Source: Datisca glomerata (lineage: Eukaryota; Streptophyta; Magnoliopsida; Cucurbitales; Datiscaceae). From it: DNA of 64,000 nucleotides. This document shows, in pieces, positions 35,264-46,860 of this stretch. The stretch is taken from positions 1,022,260-1,086,259 of the forward strand of contig QANY01002235.1 of assembly GCA_003255025.1 (NCBI GenBank). Reading direction: 5' to 3'. Each line of letters begins with the position of its first letter. Within the stretch, counting starts at the first letter, position 1. Under the pieces are notes generated by a model, which was not told where the DNA came from, made no database searches, and saw only the letters and a program-made list of their open reading frames with translations. Position numbers and translations under genes: made by a program.

Positions 35264-36830
35264 GTTAATGAAACCTCACATCAGTTTTTATTTCACTGCT
35301 AAAAGGGATTTGATGGATCCCTTCGTTGAAGCGGGGGCTTTGTGAGCAAGGAAGGAGAAGAGTGATGCGCATTTTAGCATGGTGGTGACGGACGGGGGTG
35401 CGCATGGTAAAAATGATTTTTGAATCAGGATTCACCACGCGCCTCGGAAGAGGGTGCGGGTGTCTAGAACTGGGATTACATACAATACGCTTCTCCTAAT
35501 TGTTTTTCTCATTGTATTTCTAACGGTCGGACTATCATGTTTATTAAAAAGTTTCTTCACGATTCGATTCGATGATAAAATTGAACTGAATTGAACTATG
35601 AATATTAAAAAAATTAAATTGAATTGTGAATACTAGAAGAATCAAACTAAACCGTGAGTTTCAGTTCTGTTCTTCATATTAATATTATTAATTAAAAATA
35701 ATTTTATAAATGATATTATTAAAAAAACAAATAAAAAATTAAAGTTTTAATTTAGTTCGGTTTGATTTTATAAGAAATTATATTATAAAAAATAATAATA
35801 TAAATTTAAGTTTAAGTTTCGTTCGAAAACCACCAAAATTCGAGTCGAACCGAACATTTTCGATTCGATTCGGTTTGGTTTTAAACACCCCTAATATTAA
35901 TATAACTAATTTTTTATACGTACGTTACACATGAATATCAAATTTTATAAAAAAAATTATATGTAAAAAAATTATTTTTCTTAAGTCTTTTCTTTTAATT
36001 TAAACAATTAAAAAATGCTTATAGCTATAGATATAGTTTTTAAATTAATTCTGGTGAATGAAATTTTCTTTTTCACTTTTATTTTTAAAGCTCATTAGAG
36101 TAATATATACATAAGGTGATGATAATAAATAAATATTAATTAAAAAAGATTGGGTCAATTTGAGATTTAATTTTTGTTTATAATTAGTCTTTAAGGTTTT
36201 GGATTAATAATGAGGTAAAAACATCCTTAAAGATGATAGTTTAGATAAAATAGTTAAAATGTTTACATATAAATATTTGGAAAATAAATATAAAATAATT
36301 AAAAAAAATCATATGAATAATCGGGAAAATAATTGTAAAGATAATGTAGTAAATCTCAAAAAATAATTAGGGTAGCATTGTATAAAAATGTTTCTCTAAT
36401 TTCTATACTTTTATATATAGTATAGATGAGTAATTTTAAACCAAATACCTTAGGTAATAACCAATTCTTAATTAATTAAATGATTTGTCAATAATTTTAT
36501 AAATTTATGTTTTACTTTTCATTAAAATGATCATTAAACTAAAAATTATTTTTACAGAAAAATATATTTCTGGCCCTCTAACTTTTCAGAATGTTTCAAC
36601 GTGGTCCTTTAAATTTCAAACCAAACACTTTTAGACTTTTAGTCATGTAACTTTGAAAAATATTTCTATGTGGTCATCCCATCTAACACCGTTAAGTAAT
36701 CTGCTAAGTTTGCTGATGTAGACGTTGATGAGATGTTGACTGTACATCGACTCTCTTGTTGATTGCACAATGGCAATGTCCTAAATCAAAGCTCATTATT
36801 TAGGCTGTTTAGGCACTCTTCACTTACCTC
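35264..36830. other. Intergenic region upstream of the At5g19025-like gene
   Basis: The first 200 bp upstream of the start codon probably hold the promoter. From 35540 to 35892 there is an AT-rich stretch ending in CGATTCGATTCGGTTTGG and AAACACCCCTA, which looks like one end of a common plant hAT-type repeat; its partner end was not found. The rest is AT-rich spacer. Confidence 0.45.
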
Positions 36831-37352
36831 CATAGTAGTCAATTCTGTTTCGGTGATCATTTCAATTTTCTGAAAAAATGAAATGTTTCGGATATTTCAG
36901 TGTTTTGGTGCGCCGTTTCAAAAAAAATTCTGGTATCTAAAATAATGCTATAAAATTTAATATATAACCAAGAAAATTGAATTAATAGATTATATCATGC
37001 AAATAATACATAATTACCATTAAAATTTAAAAAAACAACATATTAATGACATTAAAATTCAATAAAAAATATCATATTAAAGATCATATTAAGCCGATGT
37101 GCTAAAAAATACTCCAATTCCTTTGTAATTTAAGAGTATCTCCACCAAACCGACCCACCATACCTCTGCAAAAGAAACATGTTGAGAATAAATTCAATCA
37201 AAATAACATAAATTTATGGAAGCATTGGAGCATTTTTTTAGCATACCGAAATAGGCCAGAATTCTAGACGACCCCTATTTCATTTCGGTTCTTCACGCGG
37301 AACCGAAATGTTTTGATCATTCCGATCGAAACAAAATGAACAGACCACTATG
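36831..37352. mobile_element. hAT-type MITE, 522 bp
   Basis: Terminal inverted repeats CATAGTAGTC (36831) and GACCACTATG (37343-37352), with further inverted similarity inward (GTTTCGGTGATCATT on the left, AATGATCAAAACATTTCGG on the complement of the right). Flanked by a perfect 8-bp duplication CTTACCTC (36823-36830 and 37353-37360), the length expected of hAT elements. No coding capacity. Confidence 0.85.
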
Positions 37353-37693
37353 CTTACCTCAGCACGCCACTCTTTCACTCTTCTTAAATCATTTATTGCT
37401 TCGTTTGTTTCTCCAACCTTTTTGGATGGATCATCCACTAGGGCTTTATATAGAACTAACAACTATTTAAAAGTTTAATATAAAATTAGACAGCTAGTTT
37501 CATAATCACAAAAAATAATTATGATTTATGGGCCCACTACCTAAAAATATGTATCTTCCTATTATATCATTTTACTATCATTTAACAAATTTTAAAAAAA
37601 AAATTGAAAACTCATATAAGTAGTAAATAAACCAAATGTCTCATTTAATGCTTTATTTTTTGAGGTCTTTCCTCAAATCTTTCTCTCTTGTTA

Positions 37694-37986
37694 TACACAC
37701 ACACATATATACATATATGTGTATAGTACATATTATATTAATATATAATACATACATATATATTATATTAATATATAATATATATGTATGTGTGTGTATA
37801 TATATCTCACACACACACATATTATATTTACACGTATATTGGAAATATTCACATATGACACACACATATTATATCTATATATATATACATATATTATGTG
37901 TGTACATAAATAAATATATTATATATACACATATATTAGATATATAACTATATTACACACACATATATGTTATATATATATATATA
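37694..37986. repeat. TA/CA-rich microsatellite, left insertion site of viral copy B
   Basis: Mixed (CA)n, (TA)n and (TG)n runs that continue directly into viral sequence at 37987. Open frames here are artefacts of low complexity. Confidence 0.85.
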
Positions 37987-38780
37987 GTATATCCCTCATA
38001 AACCCGTAACCATATCTGATCTAAAGATGGAGATTAATCTTATTAAATCTGACATCCAGCAGTTAAAAACTGCACAGCAAATCTTTTCTCAAGAGTTTAA
38101 TCTCTTCAAACAGTCTACAGCCAAAGGGAAAGCCCCTGTAGTCTTCCCAGATCTGCCTTCACCAGATCAGCCAGGTCAAAATCAAAGTTAACCTTTGACT
38201 TCACCAGATCAACCTTCTCCTAGTCAAAGTCAAAGTCAAACTTTGACTTCCCCAGAACAGACTTGTCAGATCTTACCAGATCAGACAAAAGAGAATAATC
38301 CGTATCTCTTCCTGCTTAACCAGATAACTTTTCAGAAATGGTATACTAAGATTACCTTAGTAATCAAACCTGATTTCCTCATAACTGACGCCATTGCAGA
38401 TATGAACTGTATCCATGAAGGATTAATTCCTTTAAAATATTTTCATACAACTACTCAATCCCTCACAAGCGCCAGTGGGAATTCTATGAGAATTCAGTAC
38501 AAAATACCAGAAGCGCTTATCTGCAAACAGGAAGTTTGCATACCTGCCTCATTCGTGCTCATAAAGAATATGACACAAAGCATTATCTTAGGCAATCATT
38601 TTGTCAATTCAATTATGCTTATTACCAGAATTGATACCTCTGGTATCCATACAGTTGTAGATACAGTTGACATCTCCTTTGAATTCATTACCAAACCATC
38701 TACAAAGGAAGTAGATATCATCAGACATCTGATTGATAATAAGACAAATCAGATTAACTTATTACAAAAAGAAATATAAT
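37987..38780 (+). pseudogene. Viral capsid/protease region, copy B
   Basis: A stop at 38189-38191 precedes the open frame (38195-38779). Compared with copy A (10117-10145), 18 bp are missing between GACGCCATT and GCAGATATG, which removes the residues VLVDSG including the catalytic Asp. The rest of the protease fold (DMNCIHEGLIP and downstream) is present. The protease would be inactive. Confidence 0.82.
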
Positions 38781-40255
38781 TCTTAACTATTGACCAACGT
38801 ATTCAACAACCGGCAATACAAAAGAAAATTCAAACTATTCTTCATGAATTCCAATCTGAAACATGTAGTGATATCCCTAATACTTTTTGGGATAGAAAGA
38901 AACACATCATCTCTTTACCATATCTGCCTGACTTCAATGAGAAGAATATTCCTACCAAATCCAGACCTAGTCAAATGAAAAAGGAATATTTAGAACTTTG
39001 TAAAACTGACATTGAATCTTTGTTAACAAAGAAATTAATTAGACCCAGTAAATCTCCTTGGAGTTGTACTGGTTTCTATGTTAATAAGAATGCTGAAATA
39101 GAAAGAGGATCACCTAGATTAGTGATCAACTATAAACCGTTAAATGATGCCTTACAATGGATTAAATATCCAATTCCGAATAAAAAAGATCTTTTAGATA
39201 GACTTTATGATTCTGATATCTTTTTCAAATTTGATCTGAAATCTGGATTCTGGAAAATTCAAATAGCTGAAGCTGACAGGTATAAAACTGCCTTTACTGT
39301 ACCTTTTGGCCATTTTGAATGGAATGTTTTACCATTTGGTGTGAAAAACGGTCCATCTGAATTCCAGCATATTATGAATGATATTTTCAATGCTTATACT
39401 GCATTCATTATCTGTTATATTGATGATGTCTTAATTTTCTCATCATCCATAGATCAGCATTTCAAACATCTGAATATTTTTAAGCATGTGATTATTAGAA
39501 ACGGCTTAGTGTTATCTGCTCCTAAGATGAAATTATTTCAAACAACCGTTAGATTCTTAGGCCATAACATATCTAATGGCACTATTATCCCTATTAACCG
39601 TAGTATAGATTTTGCATCTAAGTTTCCAGACGAAATAAAAGATAAAACTCAATTACAATGCTTTCTAGGAAGCCTGAACTATATCCGTGACTTTTATCCT
39701 CAATTAGCTCAGGATACTGCCCTATTAAATCAGAGACTCCAAAAGAAACCTATACCTTGGACATCAGATCTAACTTTAGCAGTTAAGCATATAAAAGCTA
39801 AAATTCAACAATTACATTGTTTAGCTTTACCACACCCGACATGGAATAAAATAGTAGAAACTGATGCCTCTAACCTAGGATATGGAGGTATTCTAAAATA
39901 GTTAAATCCCCAAACTCATAAAAAAGAACTATTAAGATTCACCTCTGGTACCTGGAAAGGACCAGCAAAAAATTATCCGACAATTAAACAAGAATGTTTA
40001 GCTATTGTGAAATGTGTTTTAAAATTTCAAGATGATCTTTTAAACCAACATTTTATTATCCGTGTTGATTGCTCTGCTACAAAACAGATTTTTAAAAAAG
40101 ATGTTCAAAATCTTGCATCTAAACAAATATTTGCATCATGGCAAATCATTTTATCTATCTTTGACTTTGATATTGAATATATTAAAGGTGAACAGAATTC
40201 TCTTCATGATTTTCTAACACGTGAATATTTACAGGATAAATTCACTCATGAATAA
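38781..40255 (+). pseudogene. Viral reverse transcriptase-RNase H, copy B
   Basis: A long open stretch (38975-39901, 308 codons) includes PSKSPWSCTGFYV, KFDLKSGFWKIQ, LPFGVKNGPSEFQHIM and the catalytic YIDDVLIFSSS near 39417. The palm/thumb continues to the RNase H start (ETDASNLGYGGIL). A CAG-to-TAG change stops it at 39899-39901. RNase H then continues (40007-40255) and ends in the stop TAA 40253-40255. The upstream frame also breaks between 38780 and 38975. Confidence 0.85.
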
Positions 40256-41580
40256 CCGAGGAAGAGGCCGTAGCTCTCGTGGGCGCGGACGTGGCAGAAT
40301 TAATCTGCAAGATCCGAATGATGGGATATTCTGGCCCTCAGAATTCCCCAGTGTGCAAGAGGCTACTCGTAAGAGTAAAAAAGAAGTCCTCTTGACACCT
40401 GAACAGTATATACTTAACCGAATGACTGAGGAGCGGATCCTCATTATTGAACCGAATGATGAGAAATGGATGGAAGATCCATGGAAGATAAAAAATCGTT
40501 ATCTCTCCACACAACAGTATCCAACCAGGTTTGAACATTATAGATATATTTATGAGGCTATAGTAGTTCAATCTGGAAGCATGAAAATTAGACATACTTT
40601 CCATGACTCAAACCGAAATACCAGCCCAATTACTTTTAGTAAGGCTGTTATCCGCAATTTTATTTCCATTAATCAATGGGGTTTACATCCTCATACTACT
40701 AAAACAATGGAAATACACCAGAAAATAATTAAATACAGCTACTGGGATTATATTGAATCCTTTACCAATACGTTTTATTATCAAAATCCGATACGTAACC
40801 ATACATGGTTTATCTGTATTTACCATGAAATCTTAGACTCAGGATTACCGAACTGGTTCCTCCTTTGGTGGGATAAATTTGGTATTACCATTGAAACTCT
40901 ACCAGAAAAATTACAAACTGAATTTAAAGAGTGGCATTCCCAATATGCCCTTTTTCAGAAAAATACCACTGTTTCCAAAGCCTGGATTTATTTTATCATC
41001 CGATTTAACATCCCATGGATATGGAAATGAGATTTGAAATGTGAATACCAAAATGGTATATCAGTATTAAACCGTATCTTTTTCACTAAATGGTGGGACA
41101 AAGGTATTAAACCCCCACATACCAGAATTAACCAAAATCATCAAAACTCATGCCCAAGCCTGCTATGATTCCATTCCTAAACCTGTACCAGAACCAACGA
41201 GCAACCCTTTTCTCAATGCTCAAAACCTAATTAAATAGCAATTTCCTCATATTACTGACCAAGAATTAGCTATGAAAACCATGGCCTTCGTTAAAAACCA
41301 ATTCCTTCATGTTTTTGGTTCTGACACTACCTCAATGGCCACAACCAGTACTAATCCAAGTCCTGCCATCACTGATCTCAGTCTGGACATCAGCCAACAT
41401 AATGCATTCAGCATCCTTGCTGGCGAGAGGCAAGACCCGCAGGATGACATACCAGACCTGACCAATACAGAAGACCCACCAGAGCCTACAATTGCTGACT
41501 TCTGGGATTCCTTAGCCGCAATAATTTCTGACCAGGTTGACAAAGACAAAGACCAGAAAGGGAAAGGCAAACTCCACTAA
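40248..41580 (+). pseudogene. RG-rich viral ORF of unknown function, copy B
   Basis: ATG 40248 lies inside the RNase H stop (ATGAATAA), giving an 8-nt overlap. An Arg/Gly box comes first, then a roughly 260-codon open frame with NPIRNHTWFICIYHEILD and NWFLLWWDKFGI. TGA at 41028-41030 replaces Trp, a one-base insertion near 41110 shifts the frame, and TAG at 41236-41238 replaces Gln. The C-terminal part (41272-41580) is open and ends in a Lys-rich tail. Intact length would be near 440 aa. I recognise no catalytic motif; position and RG box suggest a nucleic-acid-binding accessory protein. Confidence 0.75.
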
Positions 41581-42474
41581 GCCTAATTGATGAGCTGTCC
41601 TCCAATCAACAGTACTAGACAAAGAAGTCTACAGTAATGCTCTTAGCTGTCCGACACAAACAGTGACAGACAAAGAATTCTACAGAACTTCTCTCTCATC
41701 CGCACAAATGGACGATGCTTCGCACGCCACTTTATGCTATGTAATTATAGATTACTGTTGTATAGTTACTTTTTATCTATGAATGTACTCTAGTTAGGTT
41801 ACTTCTGTACTCTAGTTAGATTACTTCTGTATTATAAAAGGGATCTCTCACCCTTGTTGAGGGAACGAAGCTTTCTTTATGAACAATAGACTGCTCATGT
41901 GTTGAGCTCTTAAGGTTTACCTTACCCTCTCTCTCTCACTCACTCCTCTCTTATTTTTGCTCTGCTCACATCTGCACATACTACGCTGTTGTCACCAGGA
42001 GCGTTAGTGCTCTTAAACCGTAAGTTCTTCTTCCCCATATCATCTGTTGCATGAGACCATGTATATCTTAATGTAAACCGTGTATAACCATGACTATAAG
42101 CTCTACTAATCATGATCCTGTTGCTAGCCTAAGACCCTCAATATGTATCTATTATGGTTGAGGAAGTACTCACTGTACTACAGTAAGGTCAGGAAACAAT
42201 CAATGAACACTGAGTGGGACATCACCCAAGTCGCGTCTGGGCAGGTCTGTTGAGCAGAGATTCCGTTAAGACCGTTGACCCCTGTAAAACGTTGACAGAC
42301 GTGCTCAGTGTAAGTTATTTTGTTATCTAATCTCGCTGAACCTATAGTGTTTTGCCTCCTCACATAATGGGTGCGTGTTGGCTGGCCCCAAGTTGGTATC
42401 AGAGCCATGATTAGTCTTGGTTATAGTACTGTTTATATCCCTTTTACATTAAGCATGCATGGTCATAAACACAC
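41581..42474 (+). promoter_or_regulatory. Viral intergenic region with promoter and leader, copy B
   Basis: Non-coding region between the RG-rich ORF and the movement protein. A TATA box (TATAAAAG, 41833-41840) is followed by GGGATCTCTCACCCTTGTTG and a pyrimidine-rich CTCTCTCTCACTCACTCC stretch (about 41926-41946), as in pararetroviral pregenomic RNA promoters. The primer site lies 550 bp further on. It is well preserved compared with the coding regions. Confidence 0.75.
42394..42410 (+). other. tRNA-Met primer-binding site, copy B
   Basis: TGGTATCAGAGCCATGA matches the initiator tRNA-Met primer site shared by Caulimoviridae, where minus-strand synthesis begins. It is the only intact copy in the window: copy A and copy D both end at or just before this site. 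Confidence 0.9.
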
Positions 42475-43557
42475 ATGTCTGAAATCAGTTCTGCATCTAT
42501 ACAATCCGTAGTAAATACTGTAGCCTCCACCTCTGAGGTAACTAAATTAATTGCATATCAAGATGTAAAAGAAGCCTTAGATAAATGGACAATCCCTAAG
42601 GTTAAACCAGACACAATTTATAAAATTGGAACCTTTGATTTCACTAGCCGTAAAATCATTAAAACATTTGAGTATGCCATTCCATTACAGCATAATGATG
42701 ATGTTTTATATCTGTTGCATTTGCATGATTTATATCCATTCATGCAAAAATATAAATATGTGCATATAGGATTAGTGCAAATTGCATTAAAACCGTTAAC
42801 TCTGTTAGGACAGAACACCAGCATCCAATGCACCCTTAGAGATGGTAGGTGTCTAAACTGGAAAGCTTCCCTTATAGGAGCCATAAAGACTAGTTTATCT
42901 CATGGACCTATTTATTTTAATATTTATCTGAATTTAAGTATTGCTTTATCTGACAGCAATCTAGCCAAAGTACTTGAACTGCGCGTTCAATCGCATGGCT
43001 ATGATTATTTACCAGGATCATTTCCCTTTGCTATCCTCTTCAGGATTCATCTTAAGGTTTTAACAACCTTGAATCCTTATACCAGAAAGCAAAGTGAGCA
43101 AGGACATACAGTCCTAATAGATACTAATCTATTCAACAGCCAAGTGGCTGTTCCTCGTATGATTCCCTGGTCTGACATCACCTTTCCTGACACCTGGCAA
43201 ATTCCCCAGGCTGTCCCTACCAGACCAGTCATCCGACAATCTTTGGATGATGTCATCCAAACTCAAGGTGGCAATGTGTACCTTCGTTTTCAACGACCAC
43301 CTCTACCTCTGACCAGAAGCTCTTCTAGTCTTAGTCGCCAAACTGTTCCCCCTTATCAGGTGGATCTCCCCGATTCTTCTCGGGCCTCTTTCACTGAACC
43401 TCATGGTTCAGAGGAATCTGATCAATTTTTCCTCCCGGAGGATCAGATTAGAGGAATTCACATCAGTGATAATCAGATTCCTCATGGTGTCTATGAATCC
43501 ACCATAAACAGAAGGCCTATGAGGCCAACCGCAAGTGACATGCAATTCAACATTTAA
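42475..43557 (+). CDS. Viral movement protein (30K superfamily), copy B, open frame
   Basis: 360-codon uninterrupted ORF 65 bp downstream of the primer site. The 30K-type core is near residues 120-215 (TLRDGRC, GPIYFNIYLNLSIALSD, FAILFRIHLKVLTTLNP), followed by a Ser/Pro-rich C-terminus. The family forms or modifies plasmodesmata for cell-to-cell movement. The stop overlaps the next ATG (TAATG at 43555-43559), which fits coupled translation. Being open does not show it is expressed; it sits in an otherwise broken, integrated copy. Confidence 0.8.
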   Translation: MSEISSASIQSVVNTVASTSEVTKLIAYQDVKEALDKWTIPKVKPDTIYKIGTFDFTSRKIIKTFEYAIPLQHNDDVLYLLHLHDLYPFMQKYKYVHIGLVQIALKPLTLLGQNTSIQCTLRDGRCLNWKASLIGAIKTSLSHGPIYFNIYLNLSIALSDSNLAKVLELRVQSHGYDYLPGSFPFAILFRIHLKVLTTLNPYTRKQSEQGHTVLIDTNLFNSQVAVPRMIPWSDITFPDTWQIPQAVPTRPVIRQSLDDVIQTQGGNVYLRFQRPPLPLTRSSSSLSRQTVPPYQVDLPDSSRASFTEPHGSEESDQFFLPEDQIRGIHISDNQIPHGVYESTINRRPMRPTASDMQFNI

Positions 43558-45893
43558 TGGATTTTACACCCAATAGCATATTAAGACAGTTTTCATCAGG
43601 ATTTTATGCAACCAAAATATAAGGATTTCCGAGATTGGTATTTCACCAACCATAATCCTCAACAGCTTTTAGATCTTAAGAATCTGTACTATATCCAATT
43701 AGAACATAATCAATCCCTTCAGTCCTTCCCTGAATGGTATTACCAGCTCACTCAAAGAGTTAAAATTAAGGATGATCAACAATTACAAGTTCTTACCAAT
43801 ATACAGAAAACTTGGATTACCACTACTGGAAGAACTTACCAAGCTATTCATCCACCACCTTTATCCTTAGAACTAGCTCCAGGTCAAAGTAACCAAAAAC
43901 CTTTGGTCATTAACCCATATACTGAGGTGCCAGATAAGACCAATCATCAGGATATTGTTAAGGTAAAAGATATTGTACCTGTAACCAAACAGAACAATTA
44001 CACCAACCTCTTCCTTCAAACTGTAGGAACTCAATTAACTAGGATAGAGGAACAAGTTTCTCAAATCCAGGAGATTCAATCTAAAACTCATCCAACTGAT
44101 AAACCTAAATTAACAATTGAACCTGTCACTCTTAAACCTCCTTTAGATGTCCAGAATTTTAAATTAAAATCCAGTAAGAAGGAGGAAGACTTCATGGAAT
44201 CCATTACGGATAAGATCAAGCATTTAAAGATCTCAACACCTGATAAGACCACACCTGAATCATCTTCAGGACAATTAAATATGATGAATCAGGACATACC
44301 TAACCCTGAAGAACCAGAATAGTATTCCCTCTCTCAAATTTTAGATATTCAGAAGAATTTTGATGATTCCATCAATAAACTCTCTTCTAGTTATTCTAAA
44401 AGACCTACGACCAGTACAGCTTTAACTGGACCAAGTAGGTATTATTATCCTAGACCTACTCCCCAAGATATTCTTTATGAAGAAGACTTTCTTCATTCTC
44501 AGAAATCTTACCATGGGAAAACCATCTATGAATGGAACATATATGGTAAAACAGAATATCAGGTCTTCGAGACCATCCATCAAATGATAATGTATTCTTC
44601 TGTTTGTAAACAGAATGATAATACAGATCACCAGATCTGCAGATTCCTGGTCAACGGTTTCACAGGAATACTGAAAGGCTGGTGGGACAATTGTCTCACT
44701 GAAAGTCAACGCCAAGAAATCTTAGACTCTTTCAAAATTCATATTGACCCAATTACTGGTACTCACACCAGAACTGAAGATGCTTGCTATACCCTGTTCC
44801 AATCCATTATTCACCATTTCTTTTGACCCAGGAATAGTCAATACTGATAGACACAGAGAACTTCTCCAAAACCTGAGATGCCCTTCTCTGACTCACTTCA
44901 GATGGTATAAGGATGTCTTTTTTATGAAAGTCATGCAGAGAAGTGACGCAAATAATGAACATTGGAAGGCAAAGTTCATTGATGGCCTCCCAAGTCTTTT
45001 TGCTGAACGAGTAAGAAGAAAACTCCGAGATAAGCATGATCAAATGGATATTCCTTATGATCAATACACTTATGGACATCTCATTGCCCTAGTAATAGAA
45101 GAAAGACTAGGATTATGCAATGATATGAAACTTCAACATATGATGAAGAATCAGGATTTGGACAACAGAAAAGAATTAGGTGAATTTTGCGATCAATTTG
45201 CCTATGATACAAAAATTCATTATCCAACCACTTCTTCATCCAAACCTCCTAGGATTTCCTCAAAGCATCAGAAACCAAATAAAAAATACTTCTCCAAAAA
45301 GAAATTCAGACATAAAGAACCCAAATATAAACCTCCACCACATCAGAAATCTCATAACAGCAAAGGCAAAGCTGTTTGTTATAAATCTGGATTAACTGGC
45401 CATTTTGCCAACAAATGTCGATCTAAGTTCAAAAGAAAACTTCATGAGTTAGCTCTCGATGAAAAAACTCAACAGAAGATTCTGAACTGCCTCTCTGAAG
45501 ACAGTTCTACTACTAATTCAGATGACGACGTTGCATATATTTCTGCATCTGAATCTGATTCCTCTGTCACTTCTGAACAACCTGATCAACCTTGCTGCAG
45601 CTCTAAGAACTGCAATGCCATAACAGAAACTAATTACTGGAAGGCAATAGTTGAGATGAACGGTTTAGATCTGAAAGGACCAGGTCTAAATGTTTTAACT
45701 GACACTCAACGATCTCTTCTTGCCACAGCTGATCAAATTACTGATCCGGAGATGAAACTCAAGTTTCTAGAAACTTGTTATAGAGAATATTCTACTCCCG
45801 AAATCAAACCTGTAGAAAATTATAGTATGAAAGAATTACTAAACCGTATCCAGCAGGAGTATATCCCTCATAAACCGTATCCAGCAGGAGTAT
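43557..45893 (+). pseudogene. Viral capsid/zinc-finger region, copy B, broken and truncated at the permutation point
   Basis: The start ATG overlaps the movement-protein stop, but a small deletion soon shifts the frame; it is open again at 43606-44322, where TAG replaces Glu. A further frameshift near 44825 interrupts the capsid core. The zinc knuckle near 45370-45420 reads CYKSGLTGHFANKC, so the second Cys ligand is Ser. The region ends at the viral end with a 22-bp duplicated stretch (45841-45862 and 45872-45893) before the AT repeat. An open frame that appears to run on into the N gap is artefactual. Confidence 0.75.
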
Positions 45894-45907
45894 ACACACA
45901 TATATGT

Positions 45908-45944
<37 letters not shown>

Positions 45945-46562
45945 NNNNNNNNNNNNNNNNNNNNNNNNNNNNNNNNNNNNNNNNNNNNNNNNNNNNNNNN
46001 NNNNNNNNNNNNNNNNNNNNNNNNNNNNNNNNNNNNNNNNNNNNNNNNNNNNNNNNNNNNNNNNNNNNNNNNNNNNNNNNNNNNNNNNNNNNNNNNNNNN
46101 NNNNNNNNNNNNNNNNNNNNNNNNNNNNNNNNNNNNNNNNNNNNNNNNNNNNNNNNNNNNNNNNNNNNNNNNNNNNNNNNNNNNNNNNNNNNNNNNNNNN
46201 NNNNNNNNNNNNNNNNNNNNNNNNNNNNNNNNNNNNNNNNNNNNNNNNNNNNNNNNNNNNNNNNNNNNNNNNNNNNNNNNNNNNNNNNNNNNNNNNNNNN
46301 NNNNNNNNNNNNNNNNNNNNNNNNNNNNNNNNNNNNNNNNNNNNNNNNNNNNNNNNNNNNNNNNNNNNNNNNNNNNNNNNNNNNNNNNNNNNNNNNNNNN
46401 NNNNNNNNNNNNNNNNNNNNNNNNNNNNNNNNNNNNNNNNNNNNNNNNNNNNNNNNNNNNNNNNNNNNNNNNNNNNNNNNNNNNNNNNNNNNNNNNNNNN
46501 NNNNNNNNNNNNNNNNNNNNNNNNNNNNNNNNNNATATATATATATATATATATATATATAT
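45894..46562. other. (AT)n microsatellite interrupted by an assembly gap
   Basis: An AT repeat runs up to 45944, 590 unknown bases follow (45945-46534), and (AT)14 continues to 46562. Copies B and C lie on either side. The true size of the repeat and what lies in the gap are unknown. Confidence 0.97.
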
Positions 46563-46860
46563 CTGTAATGTTTTAATCTGGTCGGATACTATTGGGTGGA
46601 GAGATATCTACGCTTAATCTCCCATGGATCAGACATCCATTTTCATCTTCGATTTCAATAGTGAGGATAATTTCCTCAGAAATATTATTGGGAATATATT
46701 ATTCAGGAATCAAGGGGATATCTTTTGTACTCTTGCAAGTATTAGCCTCTTGAACACTGGAGATTTCTATTGGCCAAAAAATGTCTTCTTCCTGTTGTTG
46801 CAGATTGATTCTACCTCTTCCTCGGCTACGTGGACCACAACCATGACTTCAGTTACTCAT
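46563..46860 (-). pseudogene. RG-rich viral ORF, 5' part, copy C
   Basis: Begins at the ATG on the minus strand at 46860, shortly after the RNase H stop; a TGA follows within four codons. It continues as the RG-rich ORF (RSRGRGRINLQ-like segment, then LTIEIEDENG) to the AT repeat. Truncated. Confidence 0.65.

Larger units (their letters stand above)
37987..45893 (+). mobile_element. Endogenous pararetrovirus copy B, full-length and circularly permuted
   Basis: Order: end of capsid region, protease, RT, RNase H, RG-rich ORF, intergenic/promoter region, tRNA-Met primer site, movement protein, capsid region. The two ends meet at the same point of the viral map, and a 16-bp sequence (GTATATCCCTCATAAA) occurs at both 37987-38002 and 45859-45874. 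A unit genome is therefore about 7.87 kb. The host side is a TA-rich microsatellite on both sides. It is the best-preserved copy here, but it has a deleted protease active site and several stops and frameshifts. Confidence 0.92.

Noticed and set aside
37636..37947. 103-codon ORF rich in Tyr/Ile/His
   Set aside because: Translation of a TA/CA microsatellite.
44744..46576. A 610-codon open frame running from the viral capsid through the N gap
   Set aside because: A third of it is unknown bases and the rest past 45893 is AT repeat; only the viral part up to about 45893 is meaningful.
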